Shown here piece by piece: positions 50,456-60,796 of a stretch of 64,000 bases of DNA. The notes under the pieces are model-generated. The model was given only the letters and a program-made list of their open reading frames with translations, did no database searches and was not told the DNA's origin. Every line of letters starts with the position of its first letter. Position 1 is the first letter of the stretch. The translations under genes were made by a program, and so were the position numbers. This DNA comes from Lepidostoma basale (taxonomy: Eukaryota; Arthropoda; Insecta; Trichoptera; Lepidostomatidae): NCBI GenBank assembly GCA_022606425.2, contig JAHDVF020000503.1, forward strand, positions 186,001 through 250,000, written 5' to 3'.

Positions 50456-50770
50456 TTTACTGTTAAATGTATTTAAACCTGATATAGTTCATTTCATAGG
50501 ACATAATTTGAGTATGTCCTAGCAATATTAATGAAGAGAGGTGGAGGAGATCGTTTGATAATAGAGGGGGGAATACCGGAAGCAGGAAATGAATACGGAA
50601 ATGAAAATGCACCCTGTCATACCGCTCGGCCATAATAGGGTTTAGCTACACAAATGAATAGCTGAATATATAAGCAGGTACTGTGGTGGGCTATGATAAC
50701 TGACCAGCAGAGCTTATAAAAGCCTAATATTATAATTGAAAAGCGTTTTACATATTTTTAAAAGTATTAT
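50456..50770. other. unassigned stretch
   Basis: A (GAG)-rich patch near 50540; nothing else. Confidence 0.35.
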
Positions 50771-50774
50771 TTTC

Positions 50775-51185
50775 CAGCCCATAGAAGGGTTGGGTACCTT
50801 TAGGTATCTGGGCATAGACCTAGAGCTCAAGGACAGAACAACAGTTGGATCCAAATCCATAATATAGAAAATTTATAATTACATGGCCATTAAGAGTAAA
50901 ATGAGATTCTGTAAAACATGCTTAAGACCAATAATAAGATATGGCGTTGATGCAAGGGCAGACACAGTCATAGAGAAATACAATTAGAGGATTTCTGAGA
51001 TGAAGATATTGAGGATGATAGCAGGCAAGACATAAAATATCGCGTAAGGATTAATCTAATGATTAAGATCAAACACCAGAAAAATAATGGACACCACCAG
51101 ACTTGCAGCTGGGAATCCACCTCACAGGAAAACCTTTGGAGAATTGAGCACATAGGTCTATAGCGAGGTAGAAGAATAAGAAGAT
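50775..51185 (+). pseudogene. LINE-C copy, highly decayed
   Basis: Codons for VGYL-VSGHRPRAQGQ, then MAIKSKMRFCKTCLRPIIRY, GVDARADTVI, then a gap, then MDTTRLA and HRKTFGELSTX-like residues. Large parts are deleted. Confidence 0.6.
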
Positions 51186-51384
51186 TATCATCAAGTGCGA
51201 ATTTGCTGTGATTTTTGGAAGTTATCAATATTTGTCCACATCGACATTTTTCGAAAGCGGATATTTTTCAGTTCGTTTCACTCAGAACAAAGGAATCCGA
51301 TGGCTCTCGAGTTAATTAGCGTATTTTCTATCTTACAAAAATTTTACGTCTTTAGGATGAGTTACATTTTTGGTGCCTTATAGA

Positions 51385-51570
51385 AATATATGCGGATTGG
51401 CCATGTATACCAAGATGAAGAATTCAGAGCCACAAGAATTTGTACAAGTCAAGACCGGACGGAGAAGGACATCTGAAAAACCTTGAACAGCTTTTAATGG
51501 ATACTTTTCTGGCTGATTTGACTAAGCTGGACGTAAGGGACTTCTGGGAGTATATAACAATAATCAATTG
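51385..51570 (+). pseudogene. LINE tail fragment, family uncertain
   Basis: MRIGHVYQDEE-RATRICTS and GEGHLKNLEQLLMDTFLADL resemble the RWIGHVYRM...GRP...L end of an RTE-like ORF. It could be LINE-C kin. Confidence 0.45.
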
Positions 51571-51574
51571 TTAA

Positions 51575-51960
51575 TAGGTAGCCATGTAGCTCAAAGAGCC
51601 ATGGAAAGAGCCATGTTAGGAATAGGCCTGAGAGACGGAGTCAGAAACGATGCGGAGAGAGAGGAGGCAAGGGTCACTGACATCATCCACCGGGTGGTGA
51701 CTCTAGAATGGCAATGGGCAGGTCACGTAGCCGGAAGCTCAGATGAGGGGTGGACGGGAGGACTGCTGACTTGGAGACCTTGGACGGCGAAGAGAAGTGC
51801 AGGGCGACCGCAACTACGGTGGAAGGATGATCTAAACGGACACGTCGGAATAACCTGGATGCAGTATGTACAGGACAGAATGACATGGAAGCAAATGGAG
51901 GAGGCCTTTGTCCAGGAGTGGACGGGAATGGGCTGAGGAATAAGAATAAGAAGAAGAAGC
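51575..51960 (+). pseudogene. LINE-B copy
   Basis: 122 open codons: AQRAMERAMLGIGLRDGVRN, RVTDIIHRVVTLEWQWAGHV, LLTWRPWTAKRSAGRPQLRW, DRMTWKQMEEAFVQEWTGMG, then an (AAG)/(AAT) tail. 5' truncated; the subfamily matches 7985 and 62400 and differs from 41327. Confidence 0.85.
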
Positions 51961-51964
51961 CACG

Positions 51965-52625
51965 TTTGAATTAGAAATAATCGAATGACGAATACACAGA
52001 ATTGCGTTTTGTGATGTACGAATTACACAGAGAAAACTCGAGATGTACCTATGTCAGGATAGAACGTGGAGGTCTTTCCATTCTGTCTACCAATTCCATA
52101 AAGTGGTGGAAAATACGTAATACGAAATACGATTTATTAATAACTGTCAGAAGAGACTGGCGGACTATAGAGAATTCATAGTCTTGTGTGTTTTAAGGCG
52201 ATATCGCTGGGTCTAGACAAAACAACCGATGTTTACGCACCGCGAAATGGCAAGTCATAAAATAATGCGATACAATTGACGTATGTACTCGTATATTGCA
52301 CTTAACTGAACAGCGTTTATGACGACATAATTCTTTTGTAAATATTCAGAATTAAATATTAAATAATTAAGGGGGGAGTAAGGGGGATCCTATTGACTCT
52401 TCGAGCGGTGCATGGCAATCACCGTGGTGATGGCCATGCTACTCTGGAGGATTGATCGGATCCCAAGTACCTATCCACACCTCCTCGACTTTGGTCTCCC
52501 CTGGAAACTATGCGAAATGTTAGAGATCGAGTGTGAATAACCTCGGTGGATAATATTGATGCATAGGCTAACGTGGAAGGACACCCCGCCCGTCTGGCAA
52601 ACGTGGCGTTGTAATGCCAACCACC
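51965..52625. other. unassigned stretch
   Basis: Nothing recognised; 52370-52480 is GC-richer. Confidence 0.35.
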
Positions 52626-52629
52626 CCCC

Positions 52630-52712
52630 GTATGACATGTCATACATGGAGAAGTATGGGGGAGGCCTGTGTTCAGCAGTGAATGACAACGGCTGTTAAA
52701 GAAGAAGAAGAA
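52630..52712 (+). pseudogene. LINE-B-like tail sliver
   Basis: GAAGTATGGGGGAGGCCTGT, CAGCAGTGAATGACAACGGC and (GAA)4. It pairs with the sliver at 20397 as one subfamily. Confidence 0.7.
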
Positions 52713-53475
52713 GACTAACTAACCATCACGCCATTTCCCCGAAGGGGTAGGTAGAGAGGATAGATCGCCACAATGCTCTGTCCTGGCATACCTCTCGGGC
52801 TTCCTCTACATTCATACATACTATACCGACTTCGAATGTGACCGCCTTTTAGTAATTGATTAATTTGGTCATGTCATGTTTTCCTCAGTCGTCCTCGGCT
52901 TCTTATTCCACTCACGCTGCTTGTGCACAACTTTTTAACCATTCTACTCTCATCCATTCGTTCCATATGTCCAAACCATCTCAGGGATCCTTTTTTAATT
53001 TTATCCATGATGCAGTCATCTGCCTTACATTTCTTTCTTATTTCATCGTTCGGTATTCTATCATACAACGTTTTCCCGCACATTCTTCTTAGTGATCTCA
53101 TTTCTACGGCGTTTATCCTGCTTTCATCCTTCTTCTGCCAGCTCCAAGTTTCACTTCCATACATGAGGGTTGGCACTAGAACTCCATTGTGTACCGCCAT
53201 CTTTGCTTCTGTGGATATATTTCTATTTGCAGTAATGACTTTGAGTGCAACATTTGTTTTGTTTCCAGCTCCAACCCTTCTTCCGATAGTTTTTTTCGTT
53301 TTTCCATCTCTTGTAAACATGATTCCAGTTAGACAAATTCGGTAACTTGCTCTAATTTCTCACCGTTCGCACTTATGTCACAATCTGTCATACATAATTC
53401 CTTTTCAAATACCATAACTTCAGACTTTGACACGTTCATCACAAGGTCATGCTTATTGCATTCCCTCAGTAATGA
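52712..53475 (-). pseudogene. LINE-A copy, long
   Basis: The minus strand, from CNKHDLVMNVSKSEVMVFEK, VGAGNKTNVALKVITANRNI, VPTLMYGSETWSWQKKDESR, MRSLRRMCGKTLYDRIPNDE, GSLRWFGHMERMDESRMVKK to VSGIRSRGRLRKT, is open over 148 codons. A deletion near 52825 removes RNRRACM. Tail CTAACTAACC at 52712. Confidence 0.85.
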
Positions 53476-53479
53476 GGAA

Positions 53480-53860
53480 ACAAAGATAGAAGAAGAATTG
53501 ATACATAAAATTTACAAAAACAAATGACACTAACAATAAACTTATCAGCGCTTTCAATTTTCAAACTCATGAATGAAGTCTCGAGTCGCCTTAATAAACA
53601 AACATCAAATCGTTATTATAATTTAAGATTAACTGCTTTCTTATCTCATCTCCCTTGTGGTCCGCGCCTCGGATTGCGAAAGATGGAGTCAAGGGTTCAA
53701 CAACTTCTGTGTTGATAACGGCTCTTATCAACTTTAAATAACTTACACAAGGCAGACGTTATTAGCAATCATATTTTTTTTCCTCCGGGCATTGTGTTTC
53801 TATCATAATACAGTTCTTAATTAATTTAATTTGATGATAAAGCGTTCAGAGAATATTTAA
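53480..53860. other. unassigned stretch
   Basis: A 63-aa ORF without motif; no repeat. Confidence 0.35.
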
Positions 53861-54055
53861 TAACTTTTTGGAAACATTGTATTACCACAACACTTTTTTG
53901 CACTTTTCACAAACATGTTTAGAGACACAAACTTCCCTTCTTCAGACTATGAATTTAACTTTTAAAATAAAAAATAATAAAAAATCATACACTGAAGAAG
54001 GAAAGTTTTTGTACCGAAACATGTTTGTGAAAAGTGCAAAAAAAGTGTTGTGATA
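53860..54055. repeat. HL-5-like inverted pair
   Basis: ACACTTTTTTGCACTTTTCA and its mirror surround ACAAACATGTTT-type cores. The left core has lost GAA. Confidence 0.7.
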
Positions 54056-54264
54056 ATACAATTAGACCAATAATAACATATGGCGTCGAAGCAAGGGTAG
54101 ATACAGTAAAGACCAAATAAGTTTTGAGGACTTTCGAAATGAAGACACTGAGGACGATAGCAGGCAAGACGCGTGAGTACAACAGAATAAGAGAGATATG
54201 TGAGATTGAGGATATTATAAGATGGAGCAGGCAGCGAAAAAGGGACTGGTACGGTCATGTTCAA
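53985..54264 (+). repeat. 280-bp identical duplication, copy 1
   Basis: From TCATACACTGAAGAAGG to GGTACGGTCATGTTCAA the bases match 54805-55084 without a difference I could find, at a constant 820-base offset. It spans an HL core and the start of a LINE-C copy. Confidence 0.9.
53992..54025 (+). ncRNA. hammerhead-like core
   Basis: CTGAAGA, extra A, stem GG/CC with a large loop, GAA, ACATGT, T. Stem II is weak. Copied exactly at 54812-54845. Confidence 0.45.
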
Positions 54265-54455
54265 ATAATGGACACCACCAGACTCCCCTATATTGCATTG
54301 CATAATCGGTCTCATGGGACTCGTCCTCGTGGAAGACCTCCTAAAAGATGGAGCTGGAGCTGGAGCCTAAGAACTGGGAATCTACCTCACAGGAGGAGCA
54401 ACACTCTGGAGAACAGACCACATAGGTCTACAACAAGGAAGAAGAAGAAGTAGAA
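54056..54455 (+). pseudogene. LINE-C copy
   Basis: RPIITYGVEARVDTVKTK, stop, then MRTFEMKTLRTIAGKTREYN, IEDIIRWSRQRKRDWYGHVQ, MDTTRLPYIALHNRSHGTRP and RGRPPKRW, ending (GAAGAAGAA). 5' truncated inside the HL repeat. Confidence 0.8.
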
Positions 54456-54654
54456 GATAATACAATATTTTCAAAAAGTTATTCAAATGCGAATCCAGAA
54501 CACAAAGCAATGGCGAATATAGAAGAAAATATTTACTTAAGTTATCTTGCTATTCGTAATGGTTCATTTAATTTCTTTTTCTTCTACTTCGATGAGGCTA
54601 TAAGCCAACTCTTACAAGTCTTCCACTACCTGACCAAGAATACTGTAGGACTTT

Positions 54655-54804
54655 AGAATAAACCGTTAATCCTCCCTCGCCCTTTTCGGAGAAGCACTCC
54701 AGGCCACACATCTAGCTTCCGCATTAAACAACTTATAATTAATTCTTCAACAATGGTTACTACAGATGTAAGAGGAATAGCCATTAGAGCTGAACCTCTG
54801 TAAG
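54655..54804 (+). repeat. element E part
   Basis: CCTCCCTCGCCCTTTTCGG, AGCACTCCAGGCCACACAT and GATGTAAGAGGAATAGCC, stopping at CCTCTGTAAG where the duplicated block begins, so its (AAGTCC) tail is missing. Confidence 0.7.
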
Positions 54805-55084
54805 TCATACACTGAAGAAGGAAAGTTTTTGTACCGAAACATGTTTGTGAAAAGTGCAAAAAAAGTGTTGTGATAATACAATTAGACCAATAATAACATA
54901 TGGCGTCGAAGCAAGGGTAGATACAGTAAAGACCAAATAAGTTTTGAGGACTTTCGAAATGAAGACACTGAGGACGATAGCAGGCAAGACGCGTGAGTAC
55001 AACAGAATAAGAGAGATATGTGAGATTGAGGATATTATAAGATGGAGCAGGCAGCGAAAAAGGGACTGGTACGGTCATGTTCAA
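54805..55084 (+). repeat. 280-bp identical duplication, copy 2
   Basis: Contains the same HL/LINE-C junction as copy 1. It ends abruptly within the codons of DWYGHVQ and continues as unrelated GATGGCGCTATGGGCC. Confidence 0.9.
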
Positions 55085-55087
55085 GAT

Positions 55088-55428
55088 GGCGCTATGGGCC
55101 AGAGTAGATTGTTGGAATTGAAGAACAAGTCGAATGTGCCGTGCAAACTGTACGTCTCTGCTTTGAGTTGTTTTGTCATTTAGTCTTCCGTAAACGATTT
55201 GATTAGAACACAAAGCGCGCGTTGTGTTTGTGTGGCCACCAGACGACACGTGCTGACTCCGTGTCGTCATCTGCCAGTGCGCTGGCTGCCTCCATCGGTC
55301 AGTCACTCCGCCAGATAAGCAGACCTAACTAGGTAGCGATATCCCAGCCAAATGCCAACTACACAGGGAGAAGTTATCACACGAACAAATACTCGTGATC
55401 AGATATTTTCAAATTACACTTACGTTAC
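55088..55428. other. unassigned, GC-richer
   Basis: No ORF of note; probably host intergenic or an unrecognised repeat. Confidence 0.3.
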
Positions 55429-55429
55429 A

Positions 55430-56245
55430 ATAAAGACCACAAAGCGCAGGAACTTAAGCGGGTTTCAACGATACAGGATCTTGGTATTGTTTATGAAAGT
55501 AGGGTGACTTTCCATACATTGAGAGAATGTGTGAAGTTGCACTGAAAATGTTAGGATTTATTCTCCGAACTGGTAGAGTTTTCAAGAATCCCTATGTTTT
55601 GCAAATTTTGTATAACTCATTGGTCCGGAGCCGGCTCGAGTGTGGCTTGGTGATATGGAGTCCCCACGAGGCGAGATACTCGCTCATATTAGTGAGGGTT
55701 CAGAAAAGATTTGAGATATCTCTACATAAGGGAGTTTGGTAGCTATCCGTGGCTTTATCCCACTGCATTCCTCTTGGACATGCTGGGGACCAATAGTTTA
55801 CAGATAAGAAGGGATGGGTGCACACTTACCCATTTCTTCAGACTTATTGTGAATCCCGTGGGATTCTTTGAGAATTCCGTCATCTTGGAGGCTATCCATC
55901 TTTATGTTCCGGATGGTTATCTTCGACAGCGTCAGTACAGACTGTTTTATCTCCCACCATGCAGAACCAACCAGCCTCTGGTGATGCCGGTGGGGAGAGC
56001 AATCAAACTGCTGAACATGATCGTTTCGGAGATCGATGTCTTTCATATTCGTGAAAGTACGCTCAGAAGACAAATACGAGTATTCTTGACTTTGGAGAGT
56101 ATCTTGTATTCCTAATGTCGAACCATCTCTCATGCGTTCCTGGTATTATATATTTATTATATTTTACCTGTTCTCAATAGATGTCTTTAAACTATATAAA
56201 TTGTTTTTAATATCTTTTGAGAAAATAAACTGATTTGATTTATAC
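55430..56245 (+). pseudogene. LINE-J tail with 3' UTR
   Basis: RT C-terminal part: MCEVALKMLGFILRTGRVFK, LQILYNSLVRSRLECGLVIW, SPHEARYSLILVRVQKRF, then after frameshifts EFGSYPWLYPTAFLLDMLGT, THFFRLIVNPVGFFENS, LYVPDGYLRQRQYRLFYLPP and EIDVFHIRESTLRRQI. A 3' UTR with AATAAACTG follows. The SLVRS-LE-G-VIW-P block is typical of Jockey/CR1 elements. Confidence 0.82.
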
Positions 56246-56620
56246 TGGATACCGACACGTCACCCGTTTGCGTTGAGCAAATAATCGTTTTGTTAGTTTT
56301 GATGGTGTCTTGTTACTTTTAATTAATGCCGATTCCGTTCATATTGTATTTAAATTCCGAGATAATCGTCTTCTCCACGGCGAATTTAAATGGTAGTATA
56401 AATAGCATTCTGTAAAAAAGGAGTATACTGTAGGAAACACATCCTGAAAAATATTGATCATTTTTATGAAGGGTCAATTTTATGTAGGTAGGTACTTTCT
56501 TCGGCAACCCCCGACGGTGATTTTGATAGAGCATTTGAGATAACGAGTCGGTGAGATTCAAGGCTATTCGTAACGTGTCGGTATCGGCTGATGACTGTCC
56601 GGTGTAAATGGACCTTTAGA
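56246..56620. repeat. unassigned, with MITE-H remnant
   Basis: 56510-56620 carries GAGTCGGTGAGATTCAAGG and GACTGTCCGGTGTAAATGGA, matching the right half of the MITE at 26473. Confidence 0.5.
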
Positions 56621-56995
56621 GTTGCTGTATCAAGGGAATAAATCTGCTGTCCTACCCCCGATAGGAGAGGAACAACAAGAATAAGAAAATGAAATATAAC
56701 ATTAAAAAGACTTAAAAACTCAACCTCGATTTTCAAAAACGCGTAAAATATTCCGAATTACCCCACTAAAATGTAACAGTTCGTTGGTAATATTTTACAC
56801 TTTTTAAGAATAATTTCATTCATGTTTCTTTTCATGACATATTTTCGCAATTCGTGAGTTTTCACGTGTGAAATGCCCGGTAGTTATTAATCATTGATGG
56901 CTAACTTCATCATGTCGCATTTACGTAACAGTGTGCGCGCGCAACTTTAAATTTTACTCTCAACTAAACGCGCCATAAGAAGTGTAACTTAAACA
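56621..56995. other. unassigned stretch
   Basis: No recognised feature. Confidence 0.35.
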
Positions 56996-56999
56996 TACC

Positions 57000-57362
57000 A
57001 TCACGCCGTTTCCCCGCAGGGGTAGGCAGAGAGAATGGACCGCCACACTACTCTATCCTGGCAAACCTCTCTAGCATCCTCCACATTCATACAACGAGTC
57101 ATACACGCACGTCGATTCCTCCGACTTCTAACATGACCAACCTTTAAAATTTGATTAATTTGGTCATGCCATGTTTTCCTCGGTCTGCCTCGACTTCTTA
57201 CCCCATTTACATCATTAACGTACCTATACTTTCTTAACCATTCTTTCTCTATCCATGCGTTCCATATGTCCGAACCAACGCAGCGATCCTTTTATAATTT
57301 TGTTCATAATACCTTCTTCCGCTCTACATTCCTTTCTTATATCAGCATTTGAGATTCTGACT
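57000..57362 (-). pseudogene. LINE-A tail copy
   Basis: The inverse of WRSILSAYPCGETA, RRNRRACMTRCMNVEDAREV, NGVRSRGRPRKTWHDQINQI and FGHMERMDRERMV-like codons. It stops at the codons of RISNADI. Confidence 0.8.
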
Positions 57363-57364
57363 AT

Positions 57365-57635
57365 AAGTAAAACTTTTTTTTTTAATTATAAGTAATCTTT
57401 TTACAGTCTTAAGATTTTGTCATGAACGTATATCGTGGATGATAAAACTTGATCGCTAACGGAAGAATGGAATTGTTGTTAAGTTTAAAATATTGAAGGT
57501 GCAACGTTCACGGCTGCGCAGGCGTGCTGTTCGCGCGTGCGCGGTAGGTGTACACAAGCGGAGTAGGTCCCTTGATTGACAACGGAATAATGAATTTGAA
57601 TTATTATCGGCTTTGTTGATAACAACATTTGTATG
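57365..57635. other. unassigned stretch
   Basis: GC-rich GCGCAGGCGTGCTGTTCGCG near 57515; nothing else. Confidence 0.35.
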
Positions 57636-57639
57636 TAGA

Positions 57640-58015
57640 CTGGCGCAGGGCCGCAGGAGTCATTTCAATAGAACAGTAGACTGCATCATAACATGTTGGA
57701 CAGTCTTGGCGGTATATACCAGTCTTTAAGGCGTTGCATGGAATGGCACCAGCTTTCTGAACTCTGCATCACAGAGAACCCGAATGCCATTCAGTTTACA
57801 TTGTGATCAGGAAAGTCTTCTACAACCGGTAGATTGTCTGTGTCAAAACGATGTTTCACTGGAAATTTTGGCGACCGAGCCTTCGCGGAAGTCGGCCCTT
57901 CAGCCTGCTTTAGCCTGGAACAATCTTCCAGCAGATCTCAAGTGGATTTAGATTTCCGTCAAGAGTTTAGATCGAGACTCAAAACGATCCTTTTCAAATC
58001 ATCCTTTCCTAGTGT
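57640..58015 (+). pseudogene. L2/CR1-like LINE C-terminus, decayed
   Basis: Frame pieces KALHGMAPAF (about 57730-57758), GDRAFAEVGPSA (57862-57897), ALAWNNLPADLKW in the next frame and FRQEFRSRLKTILFKSSFPS. The order KALHG-AP, GDRAF-GP, WN-LP, LKT-LF is the C-terminal signature of L2/Rex1/CR1-like LINEs. One stop and two frameshifts. The only copy here. Confidence 0.75.
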
Positions 58016-58074
58016 AAATGTTAAAGGTGCAGCCCTCGTATTAAATATGTTTATTTTTTAACTAGTTCATAAAA

Positions 58075-58700
58075 CGGACCTACCTAAAAAGGCTAGAATG
58101 GCAGTGCACAACGGTGTTCTTCTACCGACCCTTATGTATGGAAGCGAAGCATGGAACTGGCAAAAGAAGGATGAAAGTTGAATAAATGCAGTAGAAATTA
58201 GATCTCTTAGACTAATGTGTGGATACTCTGTGTATGATAGAGTGTCGAATGAAAATATAAGAAGTGAATGCGGTGCGAATGATGGTGTTATGAACAAAAT
58301 AATGAAAGGATCATATAGAACCTAGGTTCTCAAAGTGGGTGATAACGCCGCCTTGTGGGCGTTTGAGACTTTCAGGGGGGCAGTAGAAGACCCAGAAAAA
58401 ATAGAGAGCGTAAGCAGATAAAAAAATATAGTCTAAAAAGACAAAAAAAAAACACGCTAATCACGTAGGTACTAATAAAGCAAATTAAACTTAAATATTG
58501 GTTTATTTTGTGATTATATAATATGTATTGTTATCATTTTCCCATATTTCGAATGATTTTTATGGGAGGGAGGCGTTGAACGATTATTTTTCTTGTAAAG
58601 GGGGCGGTGGCCCAGAAAAGATTGGAAACCTATGCCTTAATATCACTGCGATGGTTTGGATACATAGACCGCATGGATGAAGATATTATGGTTAAGTTGT
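58075..58700 (+). pseudogene. LINE-A copy split by hAT-like element
   Basis: 58075-58319 encodes KKARMAVHNGVLLPTLMYGS, EAWNWQKKDES, stop, SLRLMCGYSVYDRVSNENIR and NDGVMNKIMKGS; 58637-58700 continues LRWFGYIDRMDEDIMVK-like. Closely related to 21200. Confidence 0.78.
58320..58636. mobile_element. hAT-like non-autonomous element, second copy
   Basis: CCTAGGTTCTCAAAGTGG at the left and GGAAACCTATG at the right; interior CTTGTGGGCGTTTGAGAC and GTAAAGGGGGCGGTGGCCC mirror 14786-15108. Both copies sit in LINE-A. Confidence 0.6.
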
Positions 58701-58704
58701 TATG

Positions 58705-59135
58705 AACTGGTGTAATCTGTCTGAGCTGCAAATGTAGCTAATCGTAGAGATAATATTTTTACTGCAAACAAAGCCACCCGCAGTGAGGGTTACGTGCGTA
58801 TACACGATTTGATGGGGGTTTGTGTCTGCATCGCTCGTGACATCCGCGGGTCTTGGTCCGGCCCTGAATAGGCAGGCAGCAGAGCAGACGGACTCGGGCC
58901 ACGAGGAGGACTCATGGGTGCCAAGGCCCCACGGCGGGCCGGACTGCCGGCGGGGCCCCTATCAGCGTAGCTGTCACGAATAGATAAGGCGCATCGTGTA
59001 CTCTGTCGACAATTTGGCAAGCGAAATAATCACTTATCAACTTGTCTGGGTGGTATGAATTAATTATGTATGCGATAATTTACGAAAAAAAAATATGAAT
59101 GAAAACGTCGGTTTTCTAGAAGTTTTATTATATTT
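58705..59135. other. unassigned; GC-rich 58780-58990
   Basis: A 76-aa minus ORF follows the composition. 59090-59137 is an HL-1 edge. Confidence 0.3.
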
Positions 59136-59137
59136 GA

Positions 59138-59995
59138 CGGACTTGGACTTGGACTTGGATATTCTGGTTTATAGAAGTTCAGCTCTAATGGCTATTCCTC
59201 TTACGTCTGTAGGAAACATTGTTGAAATGCGATTTTTTTTTTTTTTTTTTTATGTACACAACAGGTCGTTTGGACCCAATTACTGTATACAATTTTTATT
59301 ATTTTAGCTATTATATTGATTCTCATGACATGTGATAGGTAGCCAATCTATCGCCATTTTATTGTCACGTGAATTCTACACCAGACCAAAGACAGTGTGA
59401 CAATCATACTGCCATCGCCGGGAATCGAACCCAGGACCTTCGGCATGGAAGTCAGAGCTCGTAACCACTCTGCCACGAAGGTCGTCAAAGGTTGGTAGTT
59501 TGTTCAAAATTTGGTAGTTGTTTTATGATGGGGCTAAATGTATGGCCCGGAGTGTCCCTCCGAAAGAGGGCGAGGGGAAATTTAGGGTTTATGATAAAGT
59601 CTTACATTATTGTCAAGGAATGGAAGACCAGTTAGGGTTGGGATTGTATTTATAAAAAAAGTCAGTTCCCGAGGGGAAGATAAGAGGAGCAGTGCCTGGA
59701 TGGAGTTGGGATAGGAGATAGCGTCCTGAGTGAGACCATTTTGTTTGGTGGAGTACGTAGGGGGCTATCGGGGAGGATTTTTTTTTGACCGCATTGATTG
59801 CGGGAGGGGTAAAGGACTGAATGATGGTGGATAACTTGGTGGTAAGGGTTCATTATTGATAAGGAAGATGGTAATAATTAAGGACGTGGTTAGTCGGTCG
59901 GTGCAAGGAATAATAGAGCTGGAGTCGCAGTATTCTGATGTACCAAAGGAGTGTGGTAACGGTGGGCTGTCTTCGAATGACATGTTTTTAGTCAA
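59138..59995 (-). repeat. element E, longest copy, split by SINE-1
   Basis: Read on minus from about 59995 to the (AAGTCC)n tail at 59138. A 76-codon ORF at 59765-59995 (residues SFGTSEYCDSSSIIPCTDRL) and a proline-rich continuation suggest it once coded for protein, but I do not recognise it. SINE-1 fills 59233-59486. Confidence 0.6.
59233..59486 (-). mobile_element. SINE-1 copy in element E
   Basis: Full length on the minus strand, head GACGACCTTCGTGGCAGAG, B box GGTTCGATTCCCGGCG, poly-A of about 18 (seen as T at 59233-59250). Close to the copies at 236 and 40014. Confidence 0.88.
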
Positions 59996-60071
59996 AATAT
60001 GTCATTTCTTAAATCTTTATAACATCTGTCAAAACTGATTATTTTTGTAAACAATTTTATAATATTTTAAA

Positions 60072-60279
60072 CAACAAACCATCACGCCGTTTCTCCGCAG
60101 GGGTAGGCAGAGAGAATGGACCGCCACACTACTCTATCCTGACATACCTCTCTAGCTTCCTTCACATTCATACAGCGATTCATACACGCACGTCGATTCT
60201 TCCGGCTTCTGACATGACCAACCTTTTAAATTTGATTAATTTGGTCATGCCATGTTTTCCTAGGTCTACCTCGACTCCG
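60072..60279 (-). mobile_element. LINE-A insertion with 12-bp duplication
   Basis: TAATATTTTAAA precedes (60060-60071) and follows (60280-60291). The 208-bp insert is a 5'-truncated LINE-A end (GTTTGTTG tail; AGACATGACCAACC). The target is an HL-5 repeat. Confidence 0.88.
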
Positions 60280-60307
60280 TAATATTTTAAATATCTTTAT
60301 AATATCA

Positions 60308-60339
60308 CTGAGGAAGGACCGGGTTGTCCGAAACATGTC
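60308..60339 (+). ncRNA. hammerhead-like core (HL-5)
   Basis: CTGAGGA, extra A, stem GGAC/GTCC closed by CGGGTT, GAA, ACATGT, C. All invariant core bases are present. Located just beyond the LINE-A insertion. Confidence 0.65.
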
Positions 60340-60409
60340 TGATATTTAATTTAATTTTATTTAAAGTATATATTGTATATACAAAGTATATAAAAAAGAA
60401 AAAGACAAA

Positions 60410-60745
60410 AAAAGTTATTCCTATAAAATATAATAAGACTTCTAGAAAACATAAGTTTTTATTCATATTAATTATTTAATATGGAGTTATACATAATTGT
60501 TCAAGAAACAATAAATAAATATAATAATATTTAAACACGCACATTCATACAGCGAAACATAACCGCACGTCGATTCTTCCGACTTCTAGCATGGCCGACC
60601 TTTAAAATGTTGTTAATTTGATCATGCCAAGTTTTTCTCGGTTTCCCACGACTCGGCACTTCATTCACATAGTTAATAATTTATTCTTAATCCATGCGTT
60701 CCATATGTCCAAACCAACGCAGTGATCCTATCATAATATCATATC
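60410..60745. repeat. HL-1 edge and LINE-A fragment (-)
   Basis: 60410-60530 has CTTCTAGAAAACATAAG and TTCAAGAAACAATAAAT. 60538-60745 is inverse LINE-A (GTCGATTCTTCCGACTTC; CATGCCAAGTTTTTCTCGG). Confidence 0.65.
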
Positions 60746-60796
60746 AGTATTTTGTTTATACATACTTTTTTTTATTTATTTTTTTTATTTCATATT

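Noticed and set aside
54653..55306. 217-aa minus-strand ORF
   Set aside because: It crosses element E, the duplicated HL/LINE-C block and unrelated DNA in antisense; its central part equals the minus-strand ORF at 53962-54315 because of the duplication.
57834..58061. 75-aa novel ORF
   Set aside because: Contains the GDRAF and LKT-LF blocks of a decayed LINE, with frameshifts.
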